The notes beneath the pieces were generated by a model. That model saw nothing but the letters and a program-made list of their open reading frames with translations. It did no database searches and was not told where the DNA came from. Of a stretch of DNA of 64,000 nt, positions 1 to 7,958 are shown one piece after another. The first letter of the stretch is position 1, and each line of letters begins with the position of its first letter. The stretch is from the NCBI GenBank assembly GCA_019703815.1, contig AP023052.1:1302001-1366000 (forward strand), read 5' to 3'. The stretch comes from Thaumasiovibrio occultus (GTDB lineage Bacteria > Pseudomonadota > Gammaproteobacteria > Enterobacterales > Vibrionaceae). The translations under genes were made by a program, and so were the position numbers.

Positions 1-59
1 TCTTCATTTTCTTGAGCACTAGCCACAAGTACTGGGCCAGTAAATTTTATTGTTGGCAT
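1..59 (-). CDS. Partial cassette gene (N-terminus only)
   Basis: A reading frame on the minus strand starts with ATG at 59-57, seven bases or so after a good ribosome binding site (AAGGAG), and runs off the left edge of the window. Only the first 19 residues (MPTIKFTGPVLVAS...) are visible, which is too little to name a family. It has the same orientation as the integron cassette genes to its right and is probably the next cassette. Confidence 0.5.
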   Translation of the reverse strand, partial: MPTIKFTGPVLVASAQENE

Positions 60-127
60 TTGATCTCCTTCATGGTGCACTCTTGGCCAGCTATCCCCTA
101 TGCTTGGCCTTGTTATGAGTTGATTGC

Positions 128-823
128 TCACCAGTACTCAGCCCCGTAGACATGATTTTCATCAAGTGATTCAATTGAAATATCCTCAACTTCTTTGGCT
201 TGAGCTAGCAACCGATTAAATACGTTGCTCTCTTCACTGCTTAGGTAGTACTTGGCTATGATTGTCTCGTAATATGACGGATTATGCAGCGTAGCTGAAT
301 AGTGCAAGCACATCTTATCGTTATCAATTGAAAGAATAGCATCCAATGATGTTTCACATTCTGAACCACTAAGGTATATGAAGTCTCCTACTTTAGATTT
401 TATAACCCCATATGCATCTTGCCATTGTAATGTAGAGGAACCATTAGCGAGGCCAATATATGACAGGGGGGATTGTTTTTGTTCATCTGTTCTACTGAAG
501 AAATCAATTAGCCTAGTGCGAGCTATAACTTGAAACTCGAAAGCCAGGCCACTAGGGTCTTTATGTTTTAAGGTGCCCTCAAGAACATACGACCTAAGTA
601 TTTCTGAAGGCCTTTTGTCATACCAGCCATTGAGCTCCGAGTGAGGAGGTTGCCAGAGTAAGAATGAATGGCCTTCTGCTACAAAATCTTCGTTCCTAGC
701 AAACTTAACAGGATACGTCTTACCTATTGAGGGCAACAAGGAATCCAGCTCGATAATTCTTTCGAAACTTAGATCCCAGCATAACTTCGACCACTCCATT
801 GTTTGAAGCAATTTAATGCTCAT
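128..823 (-). CDS. Integron cassette protein, unknown function
   Basis: This 231-residue protein is not recognised. It has no signal peptide and no obvious membrane segment; it is acidic towards the C-terminus and looks like a soluble cytoplasmic protein. The start codon at 823 lies just inside the cassette boundary, some 20 bp downstream of the attC core at 844-852, as expected for a gene occupying one integron cassette. After the stop, the minus strand reads TGA then a CATAACAAGG stretch that could be the start of a degenerate attC, but no complete site is visible before the next gene begins at 59. Function cannot be assigned. Confidence 0.7.
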   Translation of the reverse strand: MSIKLLQTMEWSKLCWDLSFERIIELDSLLPSIGKTYPVKFARNEDFVAEGHSFLLWQPPHSELNGWYDKRPSEILRSYVLEGTLKHKDPSGLAFEFQVIARTRLIDFFSRTDEQKQSPLSYIGLANGSSTLQWQDAYGVIKSKVGDFIYLSGSECETSLDAILSIDNDKMCLHYSATLHNPSYYETIIAKYYLSSEESNVFNRLLAQAKEVEDISIESLDENHVYGAEYW

Positions 824-843
824 TGTCGCTCCATTTTGAACTC

Positions 844-913
844 ATAACGCCCGCATTTGCGGCTGGTTTGAAGCGCAGCGGAAAACCAGTCCGACAACAT
901 GCGCTTGTTAGGG
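844..913 (-). other. attC site (cassette recombination site)
   Basis: On the plus strand the element begins TAACGCCC and ends GTTAGGGC, the two outer core boxes of a Vibrio attC read in reverse. The interior contains complementary arms (GGCTGGTTT and AAACCAGT region) that would form the usual hairpin. It is about 70 bp, short for a Vibrio repeat. The stop codon of the gene at 908-1390 lies inside its first core box, a normal arrangement for cassettes. Confidence 0.85.
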
Positions 914-1390
914 CTGACCTTTGGCATTATATATTTCCTTGTATTCTGGATGCTTCGCCTTTTGTGATCGAGTTAATACTGTGCGCAAAGCATTAGCCAG
1001 CACCCATTTTAAATTTGAATCTTGCTCTTGGTAAAATGCAGCCAATAGGGCATCGGATGCAGTTTCATTAGCGTCTTTTTCAGTAAGGGCACGAATAATA
1101 CCTTCACGAATTCTCGGGTGATGCTCAATATTAAGATGCTTTACCAATATTGAATATGCACTCCTATAGTCACCTTCAAATTTACGCAGGAATTCATAAC
1201 GGTTATTGTTATTGACGAAATCCCAAACTGATTCGATTTCGTAACCTGCTTCAGATAGCTCTTTTATTAGACCTCGTTCGTCCACTGCTAAAAGAGCTTC
1301 TCTCTCTTTTAATTCTAGGTCTTTACGCTTTCGCATCTCCTGATATTCAGGATAAGCTTCAAGCTTCTTCATAAAATCACTGGCTTTCAT
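908..1390 (-). CDS. Integron cassette protein, helical-repeat-like, unknown function
   Basis: A 160-residue protein with a strongly charged N-terminal coiled segment (about residues 8-35, rich in K, E and R) followed by helix-rich sequence. Pairs such as IREGIIRAL and LKWVLANAL resemble HEAT-type repeats seen in other integron cassette and immunity-like proteins. That resemblance is inference only; no catalytic motif is visible. The stop codon overlaps the attC core at 907-913 and the start lies 16 bp from the GTTAGGGC core at 1406-1413, so the gene fills a single cassette. The upstream attC has been split by the insertion sequence to its right. Confidence 0.7.
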   Translation of the reverse strand: MKASDFMKKLEAYPEYQEMRKRKDLELKEREALLAVDERGLIKELSEAGYEIESVWDFVNNNNRYEFLRKFEGDYRSAYSILVKHLNIEHHPRIREGIIRALTEKDANETASDALLAAFYQEQDSNLKWVLANALRTVLTRSQKAKHPEYKEIYNAKGQP

Positions 1391-1405
1391 TCTTAAGCAC
1401 CAAGA

Positions 1406-1413
1406 GCCCTAAC
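1406..1413 (-). other. Left fragment of attC split by the insertion sequence (core box GTTAGGGC)
   Basis: GCCCTAAC on the plus strand is the R' core box of an attC site. Its partner sequence resumes after the insertion sequence at 2768 with GCCCCAATAAGC. Joining the two gives ATTGGGGC-GTTAGGGC on the minus strand, a normal Vibrio attC right end. Confidence 0.85.
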
Positions 1414-1420
1414 GAATGAC

Positions 1421-1432
1421 ATGGATCCCCTC
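1421..1432 (+). repeat. Left subterminal inverted repeat of the IS1111-group element
   Basis: ATGGATCCCCTC, an exact reverse complement of 2753-2764. The match extends two more bases outward (1419-1420 with 2765-2766). Confidence 0.93.
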
Positions 1433-1488
1433 TATACCCCGATCTGCCACACTTAGGTGATCGCGGTAAGAAAATGCAGGAGGTTTCC

Positions 1489-2517
1489 ATGTCTCAGCTA
1501 CTTTGTTTTTGTGGTGTTGACCTGGCTAAGCACCACTTCACACTCCACGCCGTTGACGCGAATGGCAAGGTTATCCTTCATAAAGCCGTTTCGCGCGCCA
1601 AGCTACTGGCTACCGTCGCGCTACTGCCGACTTCACGTATCGGTATCGAAGCCTGCAGCGGGTCGCATCACTGGGCGCGTCAGTTCAATAAGCTCGGGCA
1701 CGACGCACGGATCATAGCCGCTAAATACGTTACGCCTTACCGTACCAAAGGCAAAAATGATCTCAATGACGCCGTGGCGATTTGCGAGGCAGTGCAACGT
1801 CCCAATACGCGATTTATCCCGATTAAATCACCAGAGCGGCAAGCCATCTTAGCGATACATCGAATGCGCGAACATTGGGTGCGTGAACGAACAGCGCTCA
1901 TCAATCGTCTTCGCGCAATGCTGGCAGAGTTCGGTCTTATCATGCCCGTTGGACGAGCTGCCGTGCAGAGAATGATCCCAGAGTACCTTGAAGATGCCGA
2001 CAATGAGTTACCCGATATTGCCAGAGCTATCGTGGCTGATGGTTACCAACATCTACACGTACTTAACCAACGTATCGATGAAACGGAGCAGAGCTTCGAA
2101 CTCGTGCTCTCTGCCAGTCCGCAGGCGCAGCGTATTCATAAAGTAAGAGGTGTGGGGCCTCAAACGGCGACGGCCATTATTGCCGCTATCGGTAAAGGCG
2201 ACCAATTTGATAAAAGCCGAGATTTCGCAGCGTGGTTAGGCTTGGTGCCTAAGCAGTATTCCACTGGCGGCAAGCCAAGGCTGGGACGGATCAGTAAACG
2301 TGGTGATAAATATCTACGAACATTGCTTGTGCACGGCGCTCGAGCAGTGATAACCAATCTTGGGGAGAAAGAAGATAAGTTAAGTACATGGTGCCGCGAG
2401 CTTTTAGCAGGGCGAGGAATGAACCGTGCTATCGTTGCACTCGCGGCCAAAAATGCGCGCATTATTTGGTCTCTATTACACAACCAAACCGAGTACCAAG
2501 ACTACGCCGCCAGTTAA
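1489..2517 (+). CDS. IS110/IS1111-family transposase
   Basis: A 342-residue DEDD transposase. The N-terminal RuvC-like domain begins with GVDLAKHH and shows the acidic set D11, E54 (GIEACSGSHHWAR), D91 and D94 (KNDLNDA). The C-terminal Transposase_20 domain contains the helix-hairpin-helix-like VRGVGPQTA and the FAAWLGLVP...GRISKRGDKYLR block with candidate catalytic serines. ATG at 1489 is preferred because CAGGAGG lies 6 bases upstream; an ATG at 1474 lacks a site. Enzymes of this family cut and insert DNA with a small guide RNA encoded in the element. The gene is intact, so the element may be active. Confidence 0.95.
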   Translation: MSQLLCFCGVDLAKHHFTLHAVDANGKVILHKAVSRAKLLATVALLPTSRIGIEACSGSHHWARQFNKLGHDARIIAAKYVTPYRTKGKNDLNDAVAICEAVQRPNTRFIPIKSPERQAILAIHRMREHWVRERTALINRLRAMLAEFGLIMPVGRAAVQRMIPEYLEDADNELPDIARAIVADGYQHLHVLNQRIDETEQSFELVLSASPQAQRIHKVRGVGPQTATAIIAAIGKGDQFDKSRDFAAWLGLVPKQYSTGGKPRLGRISKRGDKYLRTLLVHGARAVITNLGEKEDKLSTWCRELLAGRGMNRAIVALAAKNARIIWSLLHNQTEYQDYAAS

Positions 2518-2752
2518 TACTGACGACGCAGAAATACCACCAACCGGGTCATTGCAGACGCTAATGATGGAGATAGGTTCAGACCATTTGCGGATAGCCT
2601 GTTAATGCGGCGGGCACAACAGATGCCTTCTAACGAATGAGGCACCGCAACCGCGTAACGTCATCAGGGCCACGACGTGAGTCGATAAAAGGCCGTATGT
2701 AGAGCGGCAGTCCACAACCCATCAACTGAAGTTTAGCGGATGTTTGACAACC
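2518..2752 (+). ncRNA. Putative bridge/seek RNA region of the IS1111-group element
   Basis: In IS1111-group elements the guide RNA is encoded in the non-coding DNA between the transposase stop and the right end, which here is this 235-bp segment. It contains CTAACGAATGA at 2630-2640, an exact 11-base copy of the left junction at 1409-1419 (5 bases of attC target plus the first 6 bases of the element). A match spanning target and donor end is what a guide loop would carry. The RNA boundaries and fold were not computed, so the ends given are only the limits of the non-coding segment. Confidence 0.6.
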
Positions 2753-2764
2753 GAGGGGATCCAT
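2753..2764 (-). repeat. Right subterminal inverted repeat of the IS1111-group element
   Basis: GAGGGGATCCAT, followed by GTA, which are the last three bases of the element before attC sequence resumes. Confidence 0.93.
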
Positions 2765-2767
2765 GTA

Positions 2768-2861
2768 GCCCCAATAAGCTGCCCAGTGAGCGCCGCTACA
2801 CTGTGGCGGCCCCGTGCCGACCCAGCGGCGCTTACTGGGTCAGATTCATTGGATTGTTATA
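2768..2861 (-). other. Main part of the attC site split by the insertion sequence
   Basis: Read on the minus strand this begins ATAACAATCC after the stop codon of the gene at 2865 and continues into two complementary arms: ACCCAGTAAGCGCCGCT and AGCGGCGCTCACTGGG. It then runs into GCTTATTGGGGC, where the insertion sequence interrupts it. The final core box GTTAGGGC is at 1406-1413. The arms are nearly perfect, so the site was functional before the insertion. Confidence 0.85.
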
Positions 2862-2864
2862 TTT

Positions 2865-3311
2865 TTACAGGTACTCGTCTACCCACTTGTTATTGCCGTT
2901 GTTGCGAGATAATGACTTTATACGCCAGCTGGTACCTTGGCGAACTACATGGAACCTTAACTGTTTGTTCTTAGTGTTGGTAAGCTTGGTGTAGACCTCA
3001 GTCTCTTTGCTGTTGATATGCACAACGTTTAGGACTGATGCCTCTGAATCTACGATGCCACCAAGGAAGTAGTAACCAGAATGACTTCTGTGATACTGCC
3101 TATTTAGAGGTGCACAAAAGTGCTTTCGAAGTTTAATGTGAGAATCTTTAGCGGGCCCTTTGGAGAGTTCAGAAACCCGACCTTTGTGCTCTTTCTCCCA
3201 AGATTGGCAATCCTTAGACCACTTCTTGTAAGCAGTAATACAAGCGATAACAACCGACTCTGGGGTGTCTAGTGATTCAGTTGGCTTGATGTAATTAGAT
3301 GCTTCGAACAT
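2865..3311 (-). CDS. Integron cassette protein, unknown function
   Basis: A 148-residue protein when started at the ATG at 3311 (MFEASNYIKP). A TTG six bases further upstream is the longest option, but no ribosome binding site favours it. The C-terminal half (HINSKETEVYTKLTNTK...FHVVRQGTSWRIKSL) has alternating strands that resemble NTF2-like or other small alpha+beta cassette proteins. This is only an impression and no family is claimed. The region with KKWSKDCQSWEKEHKG is basic and helical. It fills a cassette between the split attC and the attC at 3324-3445. Confidence 0.7.
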   Translation of the reverse strand: MFEASNYIKPTESLDTPESVVIACITAYKKWSKDCQSWEKEHKGRVSELSKGPAKDSHIKLRKHFCAPLNRQYHRSHSGYYFLGGIVDSEASVLNVVHINSKETEVYTKLTNTKNKQLRFHVVRQGTSWRIKSLSRNNGNNKWVDEYL

Positions 3312-3323
3312 GCTCAAAAAATA

Positions 3324-3445
3324 TAACGCCCAATTAAGTTGTGAGCAACGCTGCCATAGACCTAAACCATTGCGCCTTACTCACTAAAGCTGATTCAAAC
3401 TCAAAATGCCGAGCGTTGCGAATCAGCTTGAATTGCTTGTTAGGG
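3324..3445 (-). other. attC site, VCR-like, 122 bp
   Basis: The plus strand begins TAACGCCC and ends GTTAGGG. The minus strand reads TAACAAGCAATTCAAGCTG...GGGCGTTA, with GCAACGCTCGGCA and GGCAGCGTTGC inner boxes. Length and sequence are typical of Vibrio chromosomal integron repeats. Confidence 0.95.
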
Positions 3446-3955
3446 TAACGATAGCTCGTACTCTATAGCATCTTTAACTTCACCATTTAGTTCCGCGTAG
3501 TTTGCTATGCCTTTCACTTTACTGAAACCATTCCGTTCAAGTACTTTTCGTGAACCTTCATTACTGCAAAGAACTATCGCCCTCAAAGTACTCAACTGCG
3601 CTTCTGAAACTAAATAGTCAACCAGTTTGCCGACCGCCTGCGATGCAATACCTTTCGAAGTAAATTGCTGACCTATGCGATAACCTAGTTCACCTGTGTA
3701 TACATTAGGTTCTATTCGATGAACATTGATCCTACCGCAGATTTCTTGCGAGTTGCTACGAATAAGCATTGGGTACATTTCACCATTAGCATACAGTGAC
3801 AAGAACTCTGAAATCTGACTTCTCACACCCTGCAAGGTATAAAAAGACTCATCACGAGGTGGAACATATTGTTCAAACCAAGAGCGATTAGCCAACTCAA
3901 AGTCGAGAAGTGCATCAACATCATCTAGGGAGATTAATTCAATTGATATATCCAT
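3440..3955 (-). CDS. GNAT-family N-acetyltransferase (RimJ/RimL-like) cassette gene
   Basis: A 171-residue protein of the GNAT fold, Acetyltransf_3 type, which transfers an acetyl group from acetyl-CoA to an amine on a protein or small molecule. Visible features are the N-terminal ISLDDVDALLDFE, the central strand ELGYRIGQQFTSKGIASQAVGKL (the acetyl-CoA binding R/Q-x-x-G-x-G/A region), and C-terminal VLCSNEGSRKVLERNGFSKV with the conserved N-x-x-S-x-x-x-x-x-x-x-G-F pattern. Such enzymes are common integron cargo. The stop overlaps the attC at 3439-3445 and the start lies 9 bp inside the core GTTAGGG at 3964-3970. The substrate is unknown. Confidence 0.88.
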   Translation of the reverse strand: MDISIELISLDDVDALLDFELANRSWFEQYVPPRDESFYTLQGVRSQISEFLSLYANGEMYPMLIRSNSQEICGRINVHRIEPNVYTGELGYRIGQQFTSKGIASQAVGKLVDYLVSEAQLSTLRAIVLCSNEGSRKVLERNGFSKVKGIANYAELNGEVKDAIEYELSLP

Positions 3956-4635
3956 TTTAGTTACCCTAACAGCTTATTAGTGTGCATGCGCGTTTACCTC
4001 GTTAGACCAGTAAAAAATGCGCATCGTTAACTAATTGTATTACAACAAAGTTATCACCTTAACCTCAAATACACTACCCAGAAAAGTGCGCATGCGCGTT
4101 TTCAAACCTACTATCTCAATCCTCAGAGATGTAACCGACTCTTATGTAGTGAAAAATGCGAGAATGCTCAGATATAAACGCGCATAAAAATCCCGTACTC
4201 TTCCTTGATGTCGGCAAATCTCAAATATGACTGTATAAATGCACATTGCTCGAAGGGAGGTGGTCATGAGCCTGAAAATACCGTTTTCAAATGAGGTTCG
4301 AGAAGAAAGGTGCATGCACGTTTTCGATCCCGACTTATCTAATTCTTCCATCAACCTACCGCATTTATTTTCTGTCATCCTAGTTAGATCTGCTGCTAAC
4401 TAAAGCTTTTCACCTGAGTCATTGTTTCGTTTGGTAGGAAAAAACATAGCGATTTTGCGACATGTAACGAAGCGTTTGTAGACCGTTGGTTGGACGTTGG
4501 TTGACAGTGTGGAGGACTTTGTCTTTGCTGTGTTATTTTAAAAATCGTTATTAACCATGTTGAGTTGATATAGCGAGTAACGTCATTCAAATTGGCAGAT
4601 GGAAGTATGCCAACGAGCAAATCTAGGGTTAGGGA
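3956..4635. other. Non-coding end of the integron array with repeated palindromic motif
   Basis: This 680-bp stretch has no convincing gene. At 3964-3970 the core GTTAGGG (minus strand) marks the right boundary of the last cassette, but the sequence beyond it is not an attC hairpin, so it may be an attI-like site or a chance junction. No integrase gene follows. A motif near GTGCATGCGCGTTTT occurs at 3982-3995, 4085-4103 (centre GCGCATGCGC is a perfect palindrome) and 4309-4327, and AAAAATGCG occurs at 4013-4021 and 4151-4159. The 3' part is presumably the promoter region of the lipoprotein gene at 4636. Confidence 0.5.
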
Positions 4636-6183
4636 ATGAAAAGGAATGTAATTGCGCTTGTACTGAGTGTGGGTGCGCTGTCTGGCTGTTCGTCCATGTT
4701 TTATGGCAGTGCGGAAGAAAAAGCGAACGCGCTATACCAACAAGCGCAGACACAAATTGAACACGCTGAGTTGGAAGACTCTGCGACAGCGCGTTTGGCC
4801 GGCTATCAAGATGCAGTGGCCACGCGACAGAGAATCATTGAAAAATACCCGACATCCAGTATTGCGGTTGGCCTGACCAGTGGGCAAATGGCGATCAATG
4901 AGATGTCTGCGGATCAGCTTGTCGCTCAAGTTGACCGCGTGAAAGAGAGTTTTGTGCCGGCGCAAGATCTGGTATTACTGCGCTTTGTGTTGAATGATGA
5001 ACGTCATGTTGATGATCAGGCTTTGCTTGAGTATTACTTACAAGGGCAATGGGAAAGGGCGGAGCAATTTTTACTATTTGCCTTGAGTGAACGTGATTAC
5101 GATGTTAATTACTGGAGTGATTTCTACCAAGTACAGCAGTGGAATGAAGCCGTCGGGAATACCCGAACTATTCTAGAGAATAATGGTACGGCCACTTACG
5201 AAAGTACGGACTTTTCAGATATCTACCGGTTTGACGAGCAGCTCATTGAACGTGCGCTAGCCAGCGGAGATCTCAGTACACTGGCCTCTGACGTCAGAGC
5301 CGATCGTGAGGCATTGGTTTATCGTCTCATCGCTCGTGGCAATGTGATTGAAGCTGCGCGTATTGCGGTCTCATCAGTGTACGATGACGACGATCGCGTT
5401 AATGTATTTAATGCCTTGATGTATGCCATCGCACGTTATCCAGAGCAGGCCGAGTTGGTGATTGCGACTGTACACGCAAGTTTGGCCGCCAATCCAACCG
5501 ATGAATTCACATCCATCCTTTCTCCCGTCAGGGTTTATCCCGATTCCGAAGCGGCCATCGCGTATGAGCAAATGCGTTTGGGTCGGCTAGCGCTGCGGTT
5601 GACCAATTATGGCGGCGATCTCGAATACAGCTATATCTTAGCGAGGCATCGCCGGGGCGCTAATCAATTCGCTGAATTGCTCGAAAGTTACTTGTTACTC
5701 GGACAAACTGAGAAAGCGGAGCGTGTTTTTGCCGATGTGGTGGCCAAAGCGCAAGAACATCTAAGCCCAGAAGATTACAAGCTGATTTTGTATCGCGCCT
5801 ATGTACTCATGGGGCGTTCAGATGAAGTAGAGCACTTATTACTTGATGAACTCAGCGAGTACCAATCGCATAGTTTTACTTATTCTATGCGCTTATATGA
5901 TGCTTTCCTGCAAGCAAAAGACGCCACCGCCAGAGGCAACCGCAAACGTGCAGCCGAGCTGTTGGAAAAGGGACTTTCGGCACCATTGGAAGCGGACAGG
6001 TCATCACCTGAATTCAATTGGGTGTTAGAGCAGATGATCGTCGCTCAATATCTTGGTCAGATTGAACTTGGCCCGCGACATTACGATCCCCTTATTTCAG
6101 CGTACCGCCAGCTGCTTTATTTCCCGAGGAGTCCGCTTGAAACTGAAGGTATTGATTTAACGTATTTCTATCACGAAGAGTGA
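4636..6183 (+). CDS. Large lipoprotein with TPR-like helices, unknown function
   Basis: A 515-residue lipoprotein: signal peptide MKRNVIALVLSVGALSGC with lipobox LSGC (Cys18). The mature part is almost wholly alpha-helical, with short repeated helix pairs (for example ALYQQAQTQIEHAE and RRGANQFAELLESYLLLGQTEKAERVFADVV) suggestive of TPR or SEL1-like repeats used for protein contacts at the envelope. It is paralogous to the next gene: both share the EANxLYxQAQ start and a PVRVYPDSEAA/PLQFYPNSEAA segment. The two genes and the small one after them run in one direction with gaps of 97 and 64 bp. No enzyme motif is seen. A role as envelope scaffold is inference. Confidence 0.85.
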   Translation: MKRNVIALVLSVGALSGCSSMFYGSAEEKANALYQQAQTQIEHAELEDSATARLAGYQDAVATRQRIIEKYPTSSIAVGLTSGQMAINEMSADQLVAQVDRVKESFVPAQDLVLLRFVLNDERHVDDQALLEYYLQGQWERAEQFLLFALSERDYDVNYWSDFYQVQQWNEAVGNTRTILENNGTATYESTDFSDIYRFDEQLIERALASGDLSTLASDVRADREALVYRLIARGNVIEAARIAVSSVYDDDDRVNVFNALMYAIARYPEQAELVIATVHASLAANPTDEFTSILSPVRVYPDSEAAIAYEQMRLGRLALRLTNYGGDLEYSYILARHRRGANQFAELLESYLLLGQTEKAERVFADVVAKAQEHLSPEDYKLILYRAYVLMGRSDEVEHLLLDELSEYQSHSFTYSMRLYDAFLQAKDATARGNRKRAAELLEKGLSAPLEADRSSPEFNWVLEQMIVAQYLGQIELGPRHYDPLISAYRQLLYFPRSPLETEGIDLTYFYHEE

Positions 6184-6280
6184 CAACGGTGCATTTACGA
6201 TAACGAATAGCAATGTATACAAGGAATGGAGACGTGTCGCGCAACGATAATAGCGGGCGGCATGCTAACGAGGAGTCATT

Positions 6281-7894
6281 ATGACATTCAATACGCCGCC
6301 GAAACTGTTAACGCTATGCCTTATTACGGCGTTGGGCGGATGCGGGTTAACGGAACAAGAGCGGCAAGAAGCCGAAGCGAATAAGTTATATACCCAAGCG
6401 CAGTATCAGCTAGAGGATCTAGATCGCTTGGCGGTTTCAGCGTCAGAAGGAGAGCGGATTTTCCGTCAAGCCCAAGATGCTTATGATGCCCTAATGGCCG
6501 AATATCCTGACACACAAGTCGCGACGTGGCTTGCCGATGGCACCATCTCGTTCCATACCGGCATTTATCATCGGAAGCTCGATTACACGGAAGTTGATGA
6601 GTATAGCCGAGAGAACCTTTCGGATGCGCTTAACTATTACCGTGGTTACGGCCTGATTGAAAACGATATTCGCTTCTACAATTTCTTGTTTGATTTGACT
6701 CAGTATTATGGGCCTTATCGCAATAGTAGCGAGGCGCTGTGCGGTTTAGTCGTCGATGTTTATAGCAGTGGTGATTACGAGCTGGCAAGTGTGATAGTGA
6801 AAGGTAACGAACGAGAAATCAGTTTATCGTCGTTTGCAGGCGCGTGTGCGCGCGGCTCACTGAGCCATGTGCCGTTGGCCAACTATCACGGGTACGCTTC
6901 TTCAACGTCTGAGCATTGGCTCGAAGCCACTGGGGATCTGCTTCATCTTGTGGACTGTGTGGTGCACAAAGAAGCACTCGATTTACTGTACGACGAAGTT
7001 GAACGAACGGGCAGCATCACGGCTGATGATCCGGCGTATTCACATATCGGTTCGCCAGATCATGTTCTGCGTACCGCAGCATATCGTTTGATTGTGACCG
7101 GCCGACTGACCGACGCGTTTGCACTTGCCGCGCAGGTCAGTGTGAATGACGGTCGAGGCGCTATTGTGGAAGATCTGCTATTTGCTTCCACCCGTCATCA
7201 ACGTCAAGCTGACGATTTGCTTGAAGCTTTGCATACGTTGTTGGAAGCGGAAGGAAGTGCTGATTGGCTTTGGTTATCGCCGTTACAATTTTACCCCAAT
7301 TCAGAGGCGGCACGGGAGGTAGAGCTGCTACGCCTTGAGGCCAAGCAAAATCAGCCAGTACGTGACGAGACATGGCATCTTTATCAGTTAGCGGAATCTT
7401 ACCGCTTACTCGATGATAGCGAAAACTACCATGCGACCTTAGATGAGCTTGATGCGCTTGTCGGTGAAGGGAATAGCAATAGATTTTACCGTTGGGGTTC
7501 GGAATTTAGCTATTACTTACTGTATGCCAGTGTTGGATCCCCTGAGCGCTTCGAGGCGATTGTGGAAAGCCTTGGTGAGGGCGGCTCTTATCATAACGAT
7601 TATCTTTCAGTGGCTTATGTTATGTTGGCGGCAGAGTACAATCGAAAAGGAAAGACGCGCCAAACTCGTGCGGCGATGGACCTGGCTATTGGCTATATGG
7701 CGCAGCGTGAAGGCTTTGAACGCGTATGGCCGAACGAAGTCAGTTATTTGATATTGAATCACTTGCCAGACATTACTGATGAGCAACGCGAGCAAGTGGT
7801 CAAAATTATGCATGACCGTTTGCATGAAGAGCGGTTTGGCTCGCGAAACTTTGATCAGCTGTTACACCGTACTGGTCAGGCTATGCCGAACTAA
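6281..7894 (+). CDS. Large lipoprotein, paralogue of the upstream gene
   Basis: A 537-residue lipoprotein with signal peptide ending LGGC (Cys21) and a strong ribosome binding site (GAGGAG) before ATG 6281. The N-terminal coiled helix EQERQEAEANKLYTQAQYQLE matches the equivalent part of the preceding lipoprotein, as does the later LSPLQFYPNSEAAREVELLRLEA block. The centre has two cysteines near CGLVVDVY and FAGACARG that the paralogue lacks. Mostly helical and acidic, with no catalytic motif. The pair probably arose by tandem duplication followed by strong divergence. Function is unknown. Confidence 0.85.
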   Translation: MTFNTPPKLLTLCLITALGGCGLTEQERQEAEANKLYTQAQYQLEDLDRLAVSASEGERIFRQAQDAYDALMAEYPDTQVATWLADGTISFHTGIYHRKLDYTEVDEYSRENLSDALNYYRGYGLIENDIRFYNFLFDLTQYYGPYRNSSEALCGLVVDVYSSGDYELASVIVKGNEREISLSSFAGACARGSLSHVPLANYHGYASSTSEHWLEATGDLLHLVDCVVHKEALDLLYDEVERTGSITADDPAYSHIGSPDHVLRTAAYRLIVTGRLTDAFALAAQVSVNDGRGAIVEDLLFASTRHQRQADDLLEALHTLLEAEGSADWLWLSPLQFYPNSEAAREVELLRLEAKQNQPVRDETWHLYQLAESYRLLDDSENYHATLDELDALVGEGNSNRFYRWGSEFSYYLLYASVGSPERFEAIVESLGEGGSYHNDYLSVAYVMLAAEYNRKGKTRQTRAAMDLAIGYMAQREGFERVWPNEVSYLILNHLPDITDEQREQVVKIMHDRLHEERFGSRNFDQLLHRTGQAMPN

Positions 7895-7958
7895 ATTCTC
7901 AATAGTCATCCTTGAGAGCGGTGGTATCGATAACCGCTGGGAAAATGAGAGACAAGAT

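Larger units (their letters stand above)
1414..2767 (+). mobile_element. IS110 family, IS1111-group insertion sequence targeting an attC site
   Basis: The element is 1354 bp. It has perfect 12-bp subterminal inverted repeats, ATGGATCCCCTC at 1421-1432 and GAGGGGATCCAT at 2753-2764, set in by 7 bp on the left and 3 bp on the right. That 7/3 geometry is the known signature of the IS1111 group. No target duplication is present. Removing 1414-2767 restores a continuous attC core. It carries one transposase gene, with a short 5' non-coding end (about 75 bp) and a long 3' non-coding end (about 250 bp), again as in IS1111. The IS1111-attC subgroup is known to insert specifically into integron attC sites, and this copy fits it. 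Confidence 0.93.

Noticed and set aside
1737-2483. Minus-strand frames of 88 and 107 codons inside the IS1111-group transposase gene
   Set aside because: They are shadows of the transposase reading frame with no domains and no start signals.
2740-2994. Two plus-strand frames across the attC and the 3' end of a cassette gene
   Set aside because: They run over the attC hairpin and the opposite-strand cassette gene; composition is not protein-like.
4142-4620. Minus-strand frames of 78 and 74 codons upstream of the first lipoprotein
   Set aside because: No ribosome site or recognisable sequence; the region carries repeated palindromes instead.
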